Made by a program: the position numbers and the translations under genes
The notes under the pieces: model-generated
What the model was told of the DNA's origin: nothing
The model's database searches: none
The model's input: the letters and a program-made list of their open reading frames with translations, nothing else
Part shown: positions 52,877-64,000 of the stretch, one piece after another
Numbering within the stretch: position 1 is the first letter of the stretch
Layout: the number at the start of each line of letters is the position of its first letter
Assembly (NCBI GenBank): GCA_000027065.2
Contig: FN543093.2
Span: forward strand, 1,864,074-1,928,073
Origin: Cronobacter turicensis z3032
GTDB lineage: Bacteria; Pseudomonadota; Gammaproteobacteria; Enterobacterales; Enterobacteriaceae
DNA length: 64,000 nt
Direction of reading: 5' to 3'

Positions 52877-52984
52877 CTTAAAGGAAGTCCTGGAAAGATA
52901 AGGCTTCTTTATCGCTAAGGAAGCGGACTAAGGGGCGGCATTGACCGTCAACCGAGTCAAAGAGCGAATTCAATGAGGATGGAT

Positions 52985-54490
52985 ATGAAGCTTAAAAGAA
53001 AAAAAGTAGAGCCGATCTCTCTGAGTGACGTCACGATTATTGATGATGCGAAACTTCGCAAAGCGATTACCGCAGCCTCTCTCGGTAACGCGATGGAGTG
53101 GTTTGATTTTGGCGTGTATGGCTTTGTGGCTTACGCGCTCGGCAAAGTGTTTTTCCCGGATGCAGATCCCAGCGTGCAGATGATCGCCGCGCTGGGGACG
53201 TTCTCGGTTCCCTTTCTTATCCGTCCGCTCGGTGGGCTGTTCTTCGGTATGCTCGGCGATAAATATGGTCGCCAGAAGATCCTCGCGATAACCATTGTGA
53301 TTATGTCCGTCAGTACATTCTGTATCGGGCTTATTCCGTCGTATGCATCGATTGGTATCTGGGCACCTGTCCTGCTGTTGCTGTGTAAAATGGCGCAGGG
53401 GTTCTCTGTCGGGGGCGAATATACCGGCGCGTCGATATTTGTCGCGGAATATTCCCCTGACCGTAAGCGCGGCTTTATGGGCAGTTGGCTGGATTTCGGC
53501 TCTATCGCGGGCTTCGTGCTGGGCGCGGGGGTGGTGGTGCTTATCTCCGCTATCCTTGGCGAAGATAACTTCCTGAGCTGGGGCTGGCGTCTGCCGTTCT
53601 TCCTGGCGCTGCCGCTTGGTCTGATTGGTCTTTATCTGCGCCACGCGCTGGAAGAGACTCCGGCGTTCCAGCAGCATGTCGATAAACTGGAGCAGGGCGA
53701 CCGTGAAGGCCTGCAACACGGCCCAAAAGTTTCCTTTAAAGAGATTGCGACTAAACACTGGCGCAGCCTGCTGGCGTGTATCGGTCTGGTGATTTCCACC
53801 AACGTGACCTACTACATGCTGCTCACCTATATGCCAAGCTATCTGTCGCATAATCTGCACTATTCCGAAGAACACGGCGTGCTGATTATTATCGCGATTA
53901 TGATCGGCATGCTGTTTGTGCAACCGGTGATGGGCCTGCTGAGCGACCGTTTCGGGCGCCGTCCATTCGTCATCTTCGGCAGCGTCGCGTTGATGGTGCT
54001 GGCGATCCCGGCCTTTGTACTGATTAACAGCAACGTGATTGGCCTGATTTTCTCCGGCCTGCTGATGCTGGCGGTGATCCTGAACTGTTTCACCGGGGTA
54101 ATGGCCTCTTCACTCCCGGCGATGTTCCCGACGCATCTTCGTTACAGTGCGCTGGCAAGCGCCTTTAATATCTCGGTACTGATTGCCGGTCTGACGCCGA
54201 CGCTTGCGGCATGGCTGGTGGAAAGCACCGAAAACCTGATGATGCCAGCCTATTACCTGATGGTCGTGGCGGTTGTTGGCCTGATTACCGGCCTGACAAT
54301 GAAAGAAACCGCGAATCGTCCGCTAAAAGGGGCGACGCCGGCGGCATCGGATATCCAGGAAGCGCGCGAAATTCTGCGTGAGCACCATGACAATATCGAA
54401 CAGAAAATTGAAGATATTGATAAAGAGATAGCCGATTTGCAGGAAAAACGAACCCGTCTGGTTGACCAGCATCCTCGCATTAATGAGTAA
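52985..54490 (+). CDS. proP: Osmosensory proline/betaine transporter ProP
   Basis: A 501-residue MFS symporter (metabolite:H+ family): GNAMEWFDFGVYGFVAYALG, RPLGGLFFGMLGDKYGRQK, GEYTGASIFVAEYSPDRKRG and LLSDRFGRRPFV are hallmarks. The C-terminal cytoplasmic coiled coil (NIEQKIEDIDKEIADLQEK at about 460-480, then RTRLVDQH) is present, so it is the full osmosensing form. ATG 52985 has GAGGA five bases upstream; earlier in-frame ATGs (52973, 52979) are less well placed. In K-12 proP is elsewhere; Cronobacter-type genomes carry several ProP homologues. P1/P2-type promoter signals accompany it. Confidence 0.95.
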   Translation: MKLKRKKVEPISLSDVTIIDDAKLRKAITAASLGNAMEWFDFGVYGFVAYALGKVFFPDADPSVQMIAALGTFSVPFLIRPLGGLFFGMLGDKYGRQKILAITIVIMSVSTFCIGLIPSYASIGIWAPVLLLLCKMAQGFSVGGEYTGASIFVAEYSPDRKRGFMGSWLDFGSIAGFVLGAGVVVLISAILGEDNFLSWGWRLPFFLALPLGLIGLYLRHALEETPAFQQHVDKLEQGDREGLQHGPKVSFKEIATKHWRSLLACIGLVISTNVTYYMLLTYMPSYLSHNLHYSEEHGVLIIIAIMIGMLFVQPVMGLLSDRFGRRPFVIFGSVALMVLAIPAFVLINSNVIGLIFSGLLMLAVILNCFTGVMASSLPAMFPTHLRYSALASAFNISVLIAGLTPTLAAWLVESTENLMMPAYYLMVVAVVGLITGLTMKETANRPLKGATPAASDIQEAREILREHHDNIEQKIEDIDKEIADLQEKRTRLVDQHPRINE

Positions 54491-54493
54491 ATC

Positions 54494-54517
54494 TAAAGCC
54501 CCTTCGGGGGCTTTTCT
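54494..54517 (+). terminator. Terminator of proP with UUCG loop
   Basis: AAAGCCCC, TTCG, GGGGCTTTT, followed by CTTTT (54495-54520). Confidence 0.9.
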
Positions 54518-54650
54518 TTTTCCTGTCACGGGTTAGCCCTGATATCCCGCTTATACCCCTCGCCTTATTATGCTAAGCAAAATCTCAATAGCTTGATTCT
54601 CAAAGGCAGATTGTGAATGATCGCCGTACACACACCGGCAATGAATAACA

Positions 54651-55100
54651 ATGAAAAAGACAATTGTAGTTTGCTGCTTTTATCTCTGCAGCACAGGCCC
54701 TGCCAGCGCCGTAGTTCAGGGCCGCGAATATAATACCTGGTATGAAAAAGACGCCGTTTTATATGATATGACGCAGACCGCCGAGGGCAGCCCGGTGATG
54801 CTGAGCATTTCTCAGGCGGGCTATCGATCCGCCAATATGGTGATCTCCTCCATGACCACCGGTAAATGCCCCGTGCAGGCAAGGACGCTTGAAATCAATA
54901 ACGAGATCGTGCCCGCGGAATATGTCTGTGCCGAACAAGGTTCGGAGAGGATTGAGCATTATCTGGTTCGGGATGCCGATAAGGTCAATGCGCTGGTAGA
55001 ACGGTTGCGTTCAGACTTTACGGTAATGAGCCAGAAAGAGGTCAAAGTGTGGGCGGCGAATATTAAAACGCCAAAATACGGTATGACGCCGCGCCTGTGA
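54651..55100 (+). CDS. Exported protein, unknown
   Basis: 149 residues with a short signal peptide (MKKTIVVCCFYLCSTGPASA). The mature domain has paired Cys (GKCPVQ and AEYVCAEQ), probably one disulfide, and a C-terminal helix (VNALVERLRSDF) before VKVWAANIKTPKYGM. The ribosome site is poor, and the local DNA is AT-richer than its flanks. It lies between proP and ecotin, both on the same strand, with its own intergenic gaps. It is periplasmic by prediction. Family unknown; it may be a recently acquired or fast-evolving gene. Confidence 0.65.
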   Translation: MKKTIVVCCFYLCSTGPASAVVQGREYNTWYEKDAVLYDMTQTAEGSPVMLSISQAGYRSANMVISSMTTGKCPVQARTLEINNEIVPAEYVCAEQGSERIEHYLVRDADKVNALVERLRSDFTVMSQKEVKVWAANIKTPKYGMTPRL

Positions 55101-55313
55101 CACGGGCAGGGAACGCAAAGGGTGGATCGCAGTTATGCGAAGATCCTCATTTTTACAGATCGTAAAATTAATGATACAGCATAAAATAAGATATGGTTTG
55201 CGTGAGGGTGACATAAAACACTGCGTATGAATAATAGGGCAGCGATTATCACGGTTTTTGAAATTGAGTTCAGTTTTTACCGTGGAAATTAAAACCAATG
55301 GAGAAAGTAAATA

Positions 55314-55823
55314 ATGAACAAAATTTCAACGCTCACGTTAAGTCTGCTCGCTGCCAGCTGTCTGTCCGGCAGTGCTTTCGCGGCCGAAAAGGCTTCTGAA
55401 AATACCGCGTCTTTTCCGAAGGCTGAAAAAGGCATGGTCCGCCAGGTGATTGCATTACCTGAGCGCCAGGATGAGTCGGCTTATAAAGTTGAGCTGATTA
55501 TCGGCCAGCTGCTTAACGTGGACTGTAATAAACACCAGCTGGGCGGAAAATTCGAGCGTAAGACGCTGGAAGGCTGGGGGTACGACTATTACACCTTTGA
55601 GCCTGCGAAGAACGCAGACGGCTCTGTTATGTATACGTCAACTATGATGGCCTGCCCGGATAATAAGAAAGAGAAAAAATTCGTTACCGCTAACCCTGGC
55701 GACGCGGCAATGCTGAACTACAACAGCAAACTGCCGGTAGTGGTGTATACGCCGGAAAATATCGACGTGAAATATCGTCTCTGGAAAGCGGACGACGCCC
55801 TCGTCGACGCTAAAAAGAAATAA
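55314..55823 (+). CDS. eco: Ecotin, serine protease inhibitor
   Basis: 169 residues. The signal peptide [19 protein letters not shown] ends in AFA. The mature protein matches ecotin: [56 protein letters not shown], reactive loop STMMACPD with P1 Met-Met, [16 protein letters not shown], and [20 protein letters not shown]. The loop insert before STMM ([11 protein letters not shown]) is longer than in E. coli. It inhibits trypsin-, elastase- and chymotrypsin-type proteases from the periplasm. K-12 eco is at another locus. Confidence 0.96.
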   Translation: MNKISTLTLSLLAASCLSGSAFAAEKASENTASFPKAEKGMVRQVIALPERQDESAYKVELIIGQLLNVDCNKHQLGGKFERKTLEGWGYDYYTFEPAKNADGSVMYTSTMMACPDNKKEKKFVTANPGDAAMLNYNSKLPVVVYTPENIDVKYRLWKADDALVDAKKK

Positions 55824-55848
55824 GCGCTCATCGGTTATTTCTGATGTA

Positions 55849-55876
55849 TAAGGCAGGCAAAGTCTCGCCTGCCTTA
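55849..55876 (+). terminator. Hairpin downstream of eco
   Basis: TAAGGCAGGC (55849-55858) and GCCTGCCTTA (55867-55876) form a strong stem, but no T-run follows, so it may be an mRNA stabiliser rather than an efficient terminator. Confidence 0.55.
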
Positions 55877-56032
55877 CGCAAGCTCTGATTTACTCTGGTA
55901 CGCCTGGGCAGGAAAACAGCGTTTACGCGACATTTTTGCCTCATCGCGCATAATGCACTTATTCGTTTTGACCTTTCTTGCGTTATGGGCCAGATTTACG
56001 CGACCCGTAAACCTTGTTGTGCAGGGATGAAA

Positions 56033-56479
56033 ATGAAAATTCATTTTTCAACGCTTAATGAAAATCATGTGACTGGGTGCGCCACTCTGTACCGGACAGT
56101 CTATAAAGAAGCGCCCTGGTTTGAAACGAGCGAGCTGGAGCTGATCATAAATTTCATCAAAGCGCATCTGAAGAATAATTTTTTCAGGGGCTATATCGCC
56201 TGGCACGACGATAGGATGGTGGCCGTCAGTATCGGTTTTAAGAAACCGTGGCCGGGTGGGGTTGAGTACTATATTGATGAGTTCTTCGTCGAGCCTGCAT
56301 ATCAGGGAAGGGGAGTAGGTTCAGAGCTGATGAATTTTATCGCTGAACAATCCTTAACCGAAGGGCTTAATGCGATAATCCTTAACACCCATAAAGATTA
56401 TCCTTCTGATTTCTTCTACAGAAAAAATGGATTCGATGAGCATTCGGGATTAATTATTCTTTCCCGAACGCTCAGGTGA
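56033..56479 (+). CDS. GNAT-family N-acetyltransferase
   Basis: 148 residues starting MKIHFSTLNENHV at 56033, six bases after AGGG; ATG 56027 is two codons earlier. The GNAT acetyl-CoA motif A is EFFVEPAYQGRGVGSELMNFI (about 83-103), with the Q/RxxGxG/A loop QGRGVG; the C-terminal DFFYRKNGFDEHSG is the usual motif B end. The substrate is unknown. Base composition is clearly AT-richer than the flanking genes, suggesting transfer. It stands alone in its direction between eco and a convergent esterase gene. Confidence 0.85.
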   Translation: MKIHFSTLNENHVTGCATLYRTVYKEAPWFETSELELIINFIKAHLKNNFFRGYIAWHDDRMVAVSIGFKKPWPGGVEYYIDEFFVEPAYQGRGVGSELMNFIAEQSLTEGLNAIILNTHKDYPSDFFYRKNGFDEHSGLIILSRTLR

Positions 56480-56489
56480 TATCAACGCT

Positions 56490-57410
56490 TCAACGCGTAT
56501 TTCCTGAACGAATCGAGGCGCAAATATCCTGCATCACCTTCCGCGCAGTCTGGCTGATGCCGCCAAGCTGAAAGAAACCGTGAATAACGCCCAGATAGCG
56601 TTGCGCCGTACAGCTCACGCCTTGCTGCGTCATACGGGCAAACAGCGCTTCGCCTTCATCGCGCAGCGGGTCATATTCCGCTGTGATGATATGTACCGGC
56701 GGCAACCCCGCAAAATCATCGCGAAATAAGGGGCTGGCTTCAGGATGCGTGACGTCAGTATCCGCAAGATAGGCTTCAAAACCGCTCAGAAACGCGTCGC
56801 TCGTCAGCACATAATCGCTGCCGTTCACGGTATAACTTTCAGATGATGCCGTGGCATCCAGCATCGGGTAAATAAGCACCAGTTGCCTGGGTAACTCTGC
56901 GCCGCTATTTTTTAATCGCAGGGCGGTTATCAGCGCCAGATGCCCGCCTGCGCTGTCGCCCATAAACGTGATGTGACTGCGTTCAACGCCCAGCGTTTCT
57001 GCGTCTCGCCAGATAAGATGCGCGGCATGTTCGGCGTCATCATGTGCGGCAGGGTAGGTATGTTCTGGCGCTAAACGGTATTGCACCGCAATCACACGAC
57101 AGCCGCTCAGAAACGCAAGCTGGCGTAGCTGATTCTCGTGCGTTGAAAAGCCGCCGCTCACAAAACAGCCGCCGTGATAATAGATAATCGCAGGCAGCGA
57201 TTTTTCGGCGTTAAGGGGCGAGAAAATGCGTAACGGGACAGCGTCAATCATCACATCGTTAATATTCACGCGTGTCTCAGGGGCGCCTGCGAGAACGGTG
57301 CTTGCGATATAACCCGCGCGACGCTCTTCCATGGTTTGATTGCGCGGTGAAGGGCGGCCTGCGGCGATAAACTCATCAACAAGACCTGCGATTTCGGGTT
57401 CCAGAGCCAT
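56490..57410 (-). CDS. Hormone-sensitive-lipase-type esterase
   Basis: A 306-residue alpha/beta hydrolase. The oxyanion motif is HGGCF (about 80-84) instead of the usual HGGGF, followed by nucleophile Ser in GDSAGGHLA (about 155-163), Asp in AEYDPLRDEGE and His in VIHGFFQLGG. The start MALEPEIAGLV at 57410 has CAGGA ten bases upstream; the longer frame is less likely. No signal peptide, so it is cytosolic. The substrate is unknown, probably short acyl esters. It ends 11 bases from the convergent GNAT gene and belongs to the accessory stretch before thrS. Confidence 0.9.
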   Translation of the reverse strand: MALEPEIAGLVDEFIAAGRPSPRNQTMEERRAGYIASTVLAGAPETRVNINDVMIDAVPLRIFSPLNAEKSLPAIIYYHGGCFVSGGFSTHENQLRQLAFLSGCRVIAVQYRLAPEHTYPAAHDDAEHAAHLIWRDAETLGVERSHITFMGDSAGGHLALITALRLKNSGAELPRQLVLIYPMLDATASSESYTVNGSDYVLTSDAFLSGFEAYLADTDVTHPEASPLFRDDFAGLPPVHIITAEYDPLRDEGEALFARMTQQGVSCTAQRYLGVIHGFFQLGGISQTARKVMQDICASIRSGNTR

Positions 57411-57703
57411 GGCGTAATGTTCCTGTTTAAACGATGCCGGCAAATGAGTTCCAGAGTTTAAATTTTTGCTATTGTTAAGAAAAGTTCACCCACCAGAACC
57501 AGGCGGTATCTGACTGCCAGGCGTAACACGGTAAGGGCGGCGGTTCTAATGAAACGGGAAATAAGGGCGAGGCGTTTGCTGAAACAGGTGCCGTGCTTCT
57601 GGCGTTAAATGACGAACAGGTACAACCGCAAGGCCAAAGATGTTAAAGTACTCATATACAAACGTGAAAACGCAGAGCGATTTTCAGTTGTATGCCAAAG
57701 CGC

Positions 57704-57796
57704 GTACCAATTTGGCAATAGTTGGTCAGATGGTGTGGCGCTTACTAAAACCCGTCAAACTTAATTATCATATGTGATCTTGCGTGTGGGTCACCA
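57704..57796 (+). promoter_or_regulatory. thrS translational operator
   Basis: The last part of the 405-base thrS leader. ACCAATTTGGCAATAGTTGGT (about 57706-57726) forms the acceptor-arm-like hairpin (domain 4), and GTGATCTTGCGTGTGGGTCAC (57774-57794) forms the tRNA-Thr anticodon-like hairpin (domain 2), with CGT in the loop. Both match the K-12 thrS operator, where threonyl-tRNA synthetase binds its own mRNA and blocks translation. The ribosome site AAGGAT lies just after. Confidence 0.82.
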
Positions 57797-57815
57797 CTGT
57801 GAATAAGGATTTATA

Positions 57816-59744
57816 ATGCCTGTTATTACGCTTCCTGATGGCAGTCAACGCCATTACGACCATGCAGTCAGCCCCATGGATGTTGCCCTGGATATCGGTC
57901 CGGGTCTCGCGAAAGCCTGTATCGCAGGCCGTGTGAATGGTGAGCTGGTAGATGCCAACGACCCTATCGAACAGGACGCTCAGCTCGCGATTATTACCGC
58001 GAAAGATGAAGACGGTCTGGAAATCATCCGTCACTCCTGCGCGCACCTGCTGGGTCATGCGATTAAACAGCTGTGGCCGCATACCAAAATGGCGATTGGC
58101 CCGGTTATCGACAACGGCTTCTATTACGATGTCGATCTCGACCATACCCTGACTCAGGAAGATATCGACGCCCTCGAAAAGCGTATGCACGAGCTGGCGG
58201 AGACCAATTACGACGTCATCAAGAAAAAAGTGAGCTGGCAGGAAGCCCGCGAAACGTTTGTGAATCGCGGTGAGAGCTACAAAGTCGCTATTCTTGATGA
58301 AAATATCGCCCGTGACGATAAGCCAGGCCTGTATCATCACGAAGAATACGTGGATATGTGCCGCGGCCCGCACGTGCCGAATATGCGCTTCTGCCATCAC
58401 TTTAAGCTGATGAAAACCGCAGGCGCTTACTGGCGCGGCGACAGCAGCAATAAAATGCTGCAGCGTATCTACGGTACTGCCTGGGCGGATAAGAAAGCCC
58501 TGAATGCGTACCTGCAGCGTCTGGAAGAAGCCGCTAAGCGCGATCACCGCAAAATCGGCAAGCAGCTCGACCTGTATCATATGCAGGAAGAAGCGCCGGG
58601 TATGGTGTTCTGGCATAATGACGGCTGGACGATTTTCCGCGAACTGGAAACGTTTGTTCGCTCCAAGCTGAAAGAGTACCAGTACCAGGAAGTTAAAGGT
58701 CCGTTTATGATGGACCGCGTGCTGTGGGAAAAAACCGGCCACTGGGATAACTATAAAGACGCGATGTTCACAACCTCTTCCGAGAACCGTGAATACTGCA
58801 TCAAGCCGATGAACTGCCCGGGGCACGTGCAAATCTTTAATCAGGGTCTAAAATCATACCGCGACCTGCCATTGCGTATGGCGGAGTTCGGTAGCTGTCA
58901 CCGTAACGAGCCTTCGGGCGCGTTGCACGGCCTGATGCGCGTACGCGGATTCACTCAGGATGATGCCCATGTCTTCTGTACAGAAGAGCAGGTGCGCGAC
59001 GAAGTGAACAGCTGTATTCGCATGGTTTATGACATGTACAGCACCTTCGGCTTTGAAAAAATCGTGGTTAAGCTCTCCACACGTCCGGAAAAACGCATCG
59101 GTACGGACGAAATGTGGGACCGCGCAGAAGCCGACCTGGCCGTTGCGCTGGAAGAGAACAATATCCCGTTTGAGTATCAGCCGGGTGAGGGCGCGTTTTA
59201 TGGCCCGAAAATTGAGTTTACGCTCTATGACTGCCTCGATCGCGCATGGCAGTGTGGTACCGTTCAGCTCGACTTCTCGCTCCCGGCGCGTCTGAGCGCG
59301 TCTTATGTGGGCGAAAACAACGAGCGTCAGGTGCCGGTGATGATTCACCGCGCGATTCTGGGCTCAATGGAACGTTTTATCGGTATCCTGACCGAAGAGT
59401 TCGCCGGGTTCTTCCCGACATGGCTTGCTCCGGTACAGGTCGTGGTGATGAATATCACCGATTCGCAGTCTGAATATGTTAACGAATTGACCCGTAAACT
59501 ACAAAATGCTGGCATTCGTGTAAAAGCAGACTTGAGAAACGAGAAGATTGGCTTTAAAATCCGCGAGCATACATTACGTCGTGTCCCATACATGTTGGTT
59601 TGTGGCGATAAAGAGGTCGAAGCAGGCAAAGTGGCCGTTCGTACCCGCCGTGGTAAAGACCTCGGTAGCCTGGACGTCAACGACGTAATCGAAAAGCTGC
59701 AGCAAGAGATTCGCAGCCGCAGTCTTCAACAACTGGAGGAATAA
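57816..59744 (+). CDS. thrS: Threonyl-tRNA synthetase
   Basis: 642 residues, as in E. coli. The N-terminal TGS domain is [20 protein letters not shown]; the editing domain has HxxxH ([12 protein letters not shown], about 73-84) and [17 protein letters not shown]; the class II core has motif 2 [20 protein letters not shown], zinc ligands including Cys in NCPGH, and motif 3 [13 protein letters not shown]; the anticodon domain is C-terminal. It charges tRNA-Thr and represses its own mRNA through the leader hairpins. infC begins three bases after the stop. Confidence 0.99.
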   Translation: MPVITLPDGSQRHYDHAVSPMDVALDIGPGLAKACIAGRVNGELVDANDPIEQDAQLAIITAKDEDGLEIIRHSCAHLLGHAIKQLWPHTKMAIGPVIDNGFYYDVDLDHTLTQEDIDALEKRMHELAETNYDVIKKKVSWQEARETFVNRGESYKVAILDENIARDDKPGLYHHEEYVDMCRGPHVPNMRFCHHFKLMKTAGAYWRGDSSNKMLQRIYGTAWADKKALNAYLQRLEEAAKRDHRKIGKQLDLYHMQEEAPGMVFWHNDGWTIFRELETFVRSKLKEYQYQEVKGPFMMDRVLWEKTGHWDNYKDAMFTTSSENREYCIKPMNCPGHVQIFNQGLKSYRDLPLRMAEFGSCHRNEPSGALHGLMRVRGFTQDDAHVFCTEEQVRDEVNSCIRMVYDMYSTFGFEKIVVKLSTRPEKRIGTDEMWDRAEADLAVALEENNIPFEYQPGEGAFYGPKIEFTLYDCLDRAWQCGTVQLDFSLPARLSASYVGENNERQVPVMIHRAILGSMERFIGILTEEFAGFFPTWLAPVQVVVMNITDSQSEYVNELTRKLQNAGIRVKADLRNEKIGFKIREHTLRRVPYMLVCGDKEVEAGKVAVRTRRGKDLGSLDVNDVIEKLQQEIRSRSLQQLEE

Positions 59745-60290
<546 letters not shown>

Positions 60291-60309
60291 GGCCTTCAAG
60301 TAGCATTGT

Positions 60310-60340
60310 CTGTGGAGCCTTTGGGCTTCACAGGTTTTGT
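60310..60340 (+). promoter_or_regulatory. rpmI leader hairpin (L20 operator element)
   Basis: CTGTGGAGCC (60310-60319), loop TTTG, GGCTTCACAG (60324-60333), then GTTTTG. It lies between infC and rpmI, where E. coli forms the structure bound by L20 to repress rpmI-rplT translation. The longer-range pseudoknot was not verified. Confidence 0.6.
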
Positions 60341-60363
60341 TCGCCTACGTTTCGTTTAATTAA

Positions 60364-60585
<222 letters not shown>

Positions 60586-60617
60586 GCCGTTTAACTTTTA
60601 ACTTTTTTACAGAATAG

Positions 60618-60989
<372 letters not shown>

Positions 60990-60997
60990 GCCAGTTG

Positions 60998-61024
60998 AAA
61001 GAGGGAGCTTGTCTCCCTCTTTTA
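60998..61024 (+). terminator. Terminator after rplT
   Basis: AAAGAGGGAG (60998-61007) and CTCCCTCTTT (61013-61022) form the hairpin, ending in TTTT. Confidence 0.88.
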
Positions 61025-61044
61025 ATTTCTGCCATATCAATCTG

Positions 61045-61080
61045 TTGACATTTTTACTGGCGGGCCTTTCAATAGGGTAA
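61045..61080 (+). promoter_or_regulatory. pheMST promoter region
   Basis: A perfect TTGACA -35 lies at 61045-61050. The -10 is less clear (candidates between 61068 and 61078, including TTCAAT and TAGGGT). It lies between the rplT terminator and the pheM leader peptide. Confidence 0.5.
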
Positions 61081-61112
61081 TCCGTCATTAAGCCAGTCAA
61101 GGTAACGCAAGC

Positions 61113-61157
61113 ATGAACGCTGCCATTTTCCGCTTCTTTTTTTACTTTAGCGCCTGA
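61113..61157 (+). CDS. pheM: Phenylalanyl-tRNA synthetase operon leader peptide PheM
   Basis: A 14-residue peptide, MNAAIFRFFFYFSA, with five Phe and one Tyr clustered before the stop, one residue different at the end from what I recall of E. coli PheM. Ribosome stalling at the Phe codons when charged tRNA-Phe is scarce would prevent the downstream attenuator hairpin. AAGGTAACGCAAGC precedes the ATG. It is too short for normal gene calling, but its position and codon content make it firm. Confidence 0.93.
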   Translation: MNAAIFRFFFYFSA

Positions 61158-61205
61158 ATCAGAGGGGCTTTGCGCGTAAGAAAAGAAACGGAAAATCAAC
61201 GCCAG

Positions 61206-61231
61206 AAGCCTCCATCAGGAGGCTTTTTTTA
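61206..61231 (+). terminator. pheST attenuator
   Basis: AAGCCTCC (61206-61213), loop ATCA, GGAGGCTT (61218-61225), T-run to 61230. It sits 49 bases after the pheM stop and 147 bases before pheS, as the terminator arm of the phe attenuation switch. Confidence 0.9.
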
Positions 61232-61314
61232 TATCTGCCATTTATGGGTCTGTTTCAAGTGGCAGGCGACACAACGCGCAGTCGGCTTACGCTGGCGCCA
61301 GGCGTGTCACCTGA

Positions 61315-62361
<1,047 letters not shown>

Positions 62362-62376
62362 GGGCAGGACAGGACA

Positions 62377-64000
62377 ATGAAATTTAGCGAACTGTGGTTA
62401 CGCGAGTGGGTTAATCCGGCCCTCGACAGCGAGGCGCTGGCGAATCAAATCACCATGGCGGGCCTGGAAGTGGACGGCGTGGAGCCGGTTGCGGGCGCGT
62501 TTCACGGCGTGGTCGTCGGTGAAGTGGTTGAATGCGGCCAGCATCCGAATGCCGACAAACTGCGCGTCACGAAAGTGAACGTCGGCGGCGATCGTCTGCT
62601 GGATATCGTCTGCGGCGCGCCGAACTGCCGCCAGGGCCTGAAAGTGGCCGTGGCGACCGTGGGCGCGGTACTGCCGGGCGATTTTAAAATCAAAGCGGCG
62701 AAACTGCGTGGCGAGCCGTCCGAAGGGATGCTCTGCTCGTTCTCCGAACTCGGCATTTCCGACGATCATAACGGCATTATCGAACTGCCGGCAGACGCGC
62801 CGATTGGCGCTGATATCCGCGAATATCTGAAGCTTGACGATAACACCATTGAAATCAGCGTAACGCCGAACCGCGCCGACTGTCTCGGTATTATCGGTGT
62901 GGCGCGCGATGTCGCGGTGCTCAACGCCGAGCCGCTGAATGCGCCGGACATCGCGCCGGTCGCGGCCACCATCAACGATACGCTGCCGATTCAGGTCGAT
63001 GCCGCAGACGCCTGCCCGCGTTATCTGGGCCGCGTCGTGAAAGGCATTGATGTGACCGCGCCGACGCCGCTGTGGATGCGTGAAAAACTGCGCCGTTGCG
63101 GCATCCGCTCTATCGATGCCGTGGTTGACGTGACCAACTACGTGCTGCTCGAACTGGGCCAGCCAATGCATGCGTTCGATCTCGACCGTATCGACGGCGG
63201 CATCGTGGTGCGTATGGCGAAAGAGGGCGAAACGCTGACGCTGCTGGATGGCAACGAGGCGACCCTGAATGCGGATACCCTGGTCATTGCCGATCACAAC
63301 AAGGCGCTGGCGATGGGCGGTATTTTCGGCGGCGAGCACTCCGGTGTAAACGGCGAAACCCGTAATGTCCTGCTGGAATGCGCGTTCTTCGCGCCGCTCG
63401 CCATCACCGGCCGCGCGCGCCGTCATGGCCTGCATACCGACGCGTCTCACCGTTATGAGCGCGGCGTTGACCCGCAGTTGCAGTACAAGGCGATGGAGCG
63501 CGCCACGCGCCTGCTGCTCGATATTTGCGGCGGCGAAGCGGGCCCGGTTATCGATGTCACCCGCGAAACCCACCTGCCGACGCGCGAAACCATCACGCTG
63601 CGTCGCAGCAAACTCGATCGCCTGATTGGCCATCACATCGCGGATGCGCAGGTTACTGATATCCTCACGCGTCTCGGTTGCGACGTCACAGCAGGGCAGG
63701 ACGAATGGCAGGCCATAGCGCCGTCATGGCGTTTTGACATTGCGATTGAAGAAGATTTGGTGGAAGAAGTGGCCCGCGTTTACGGCTACGACAATATTCC
63801 GAACGAGCCGGTGCAGGCCTCGCTGGTTATGGGCACCCACCGCGAAGCGGAACTGTCGCTTAAGCGCGTGAAAATGCTGCTGAACGATCATGGCTTCCAG
63901 GAAGTGATCACTTACAGCTTCGTCGATCCGAAAGTGCAGCAGCTGCTGCATCCGGGTGAAGAAGCGCTGATCCTGCCAAGCCCTATCTCCAGCGAAATGT
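62377..64000 (+). CDS. pheT: Phenylalanyl-tRNA synthetase beta subunit (3' end outside window)
   Basis: 541 codons of about 795 are present. [20 protein letters not shown] is the standard start. A tRNA-binding OB (EMAP-like) domain at about 40-150 contains [17 protein letters not shown] and [11 protein letters not shown]3/B4 editing domain text includes [25 protein letters not shown]5 follows, and the B6/B7 core begins near [13 protein letters not shown]. It hydrolyses misacylated Tyr-tRNA-Phe. The gene is cut by the window end, not broken. Confidence 0.98.
   Translation, partial: MKFSELWLREWVNPALDSEALANQITMAGLEVDGVEPVAGAFHGVVVGEVVECGQHPNADKLRVTKVNVGGDRLLDIVCGAPNCRQGLKVAVATVGAVLPGDFKIKAAKLRGEPSEGMLCSFSELGISDDHNGIIELPADAPIGADIREYLKLDDNTIEISVTPNRADCLGIIGVARDVAVLNAEPLNAPDIAPVAATINDTLPIQVDAADACPRYLGRVVKGIDVTAPTPLWMREKLRRCGIRSIDAVVDVTNYVLLELGQPMHAFDLDRIDGGIVVRMAKEGETLTLLDGNEATLNADTLVIADHNKALAMGGIFGGEHSGVNGETRNVLLECAFFAPLAITGRARRHGLHTDASHRYERGVDPQLQYKAMERATRLLLDICGGEAGPVIDVTRETHLPTRETITLRRSKLDRLIGHHIADAQVTDILTRLGCDVTAGQDEWQAIAPSWRFDIAIEEDLVEEVARVYGYDNIPNEPVQASLVMGTHREAELSLKRVKMLLNDHGFQEVITYSFVDPKVQQLLHPGEEALILPSPISSEM

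Overview
The window is chromosomal backbone from an Enterobacteriaceae member with roughly 55-60% GC. Many proteins are close to Escherichia coli K-12 proteins in sequence, length and local order (yeaO/nimT to gapA to msrB, pncA-ansA-sppA, ydjA-selD-topB, xthA, astCADBE, spy-ves-cho, nadE-osmE, katE-cedA-tcyP-ydjM, hxpB-yniB-yniA-ydiZ-pfkB-ydiY, thrS-infC-rpmI-rplT-pheMST). The differences from K-12 fit a relative such as the Cronobacter group: cheV and queH are present; the chb operon is missing between osmE and katE; the ynj genes are missing between xthA and nudG; yeaE is missing beside mipA; a ProP transporter and ecotin lie upstream of thrS. The genus is an inference. I saw no tRNA, rRNA, CRISPR array, insertion sequence or prophage core.

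Layout. 1-3.3 kb: the start of a YnfU-like zinc-ribbon protein, a two-helix membrane protein with a His/Ser/Asp-rich tail, queH, and a cold-shock pair (CspA-family protein plus YmcF) behind a cspA-type cold-box leader. 3.3-7.2 kb: cheV behind a sigma-28 promoter, small acidic proteins, a VirK/YbjX protein, a possibly frameshifted CPYC microprotein, and yeaO. 7.2-16.2 kb: a CTP-synthase-like amidotransferase, nimT, yeaL, yoaI, yeaK, a KGG-repeat stress protein, a CSS-EAL phosphodiesterase where K-12 has yeaI/yeaJ, and yeaG-yeaH behind a sigma-54-like promoter. 16.6-30 kb: mipA, yeaD, gapA, msrB, yeaC, pncA-ansA, sppA, ydjA-selD-topB, ynjH, nudG, xthA. 30-36 kb: the complete arginine succinyltransferase operon with NtrC, ArgR and sigma-54 sites. 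36-51 kb: envelope stress (spy), SOS repair (cho, ydjM, both with LexA boxes), NAD synthesis, osmotic and oxidative stress (osmE, katE), cystine uptake, sugar phosphate metabolism (hxpB, yniA, pfkB) and a KduD-like dehydrogenase inserted between ydjM and hxpB. 51-57.4 kb: ydiY with an attenuator-like leader, then an accessory stretch (two unknown exported proteins, proP, ecotin, a GNAT enzyme, an esterase). 57.4-64 kb: the translation cluster thrS-infC-rpmI-rplT-pheM-pheS-pheT (pheT cut by the window end), carrying its classical autoregulatory signals.

The genes fall into functional sets: nitrogen scavenging (ast, ansA and yeaGH, with sigma-54 elements at two loci), stationary-phase and osmotic stress (katE, osmE, proP P2, yciG-like), SOS (cho, ydjM, with xthA as repair partner), and autoregulated translation. 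I found no clearly new multigene defence or biosynthetic system. The best second-look sites are the possible frameshifted microprotein at 6051-6177, the ydiY leader, the His/Ser-rich membrane protein at 352-825 and the accessory stretch before thrS.
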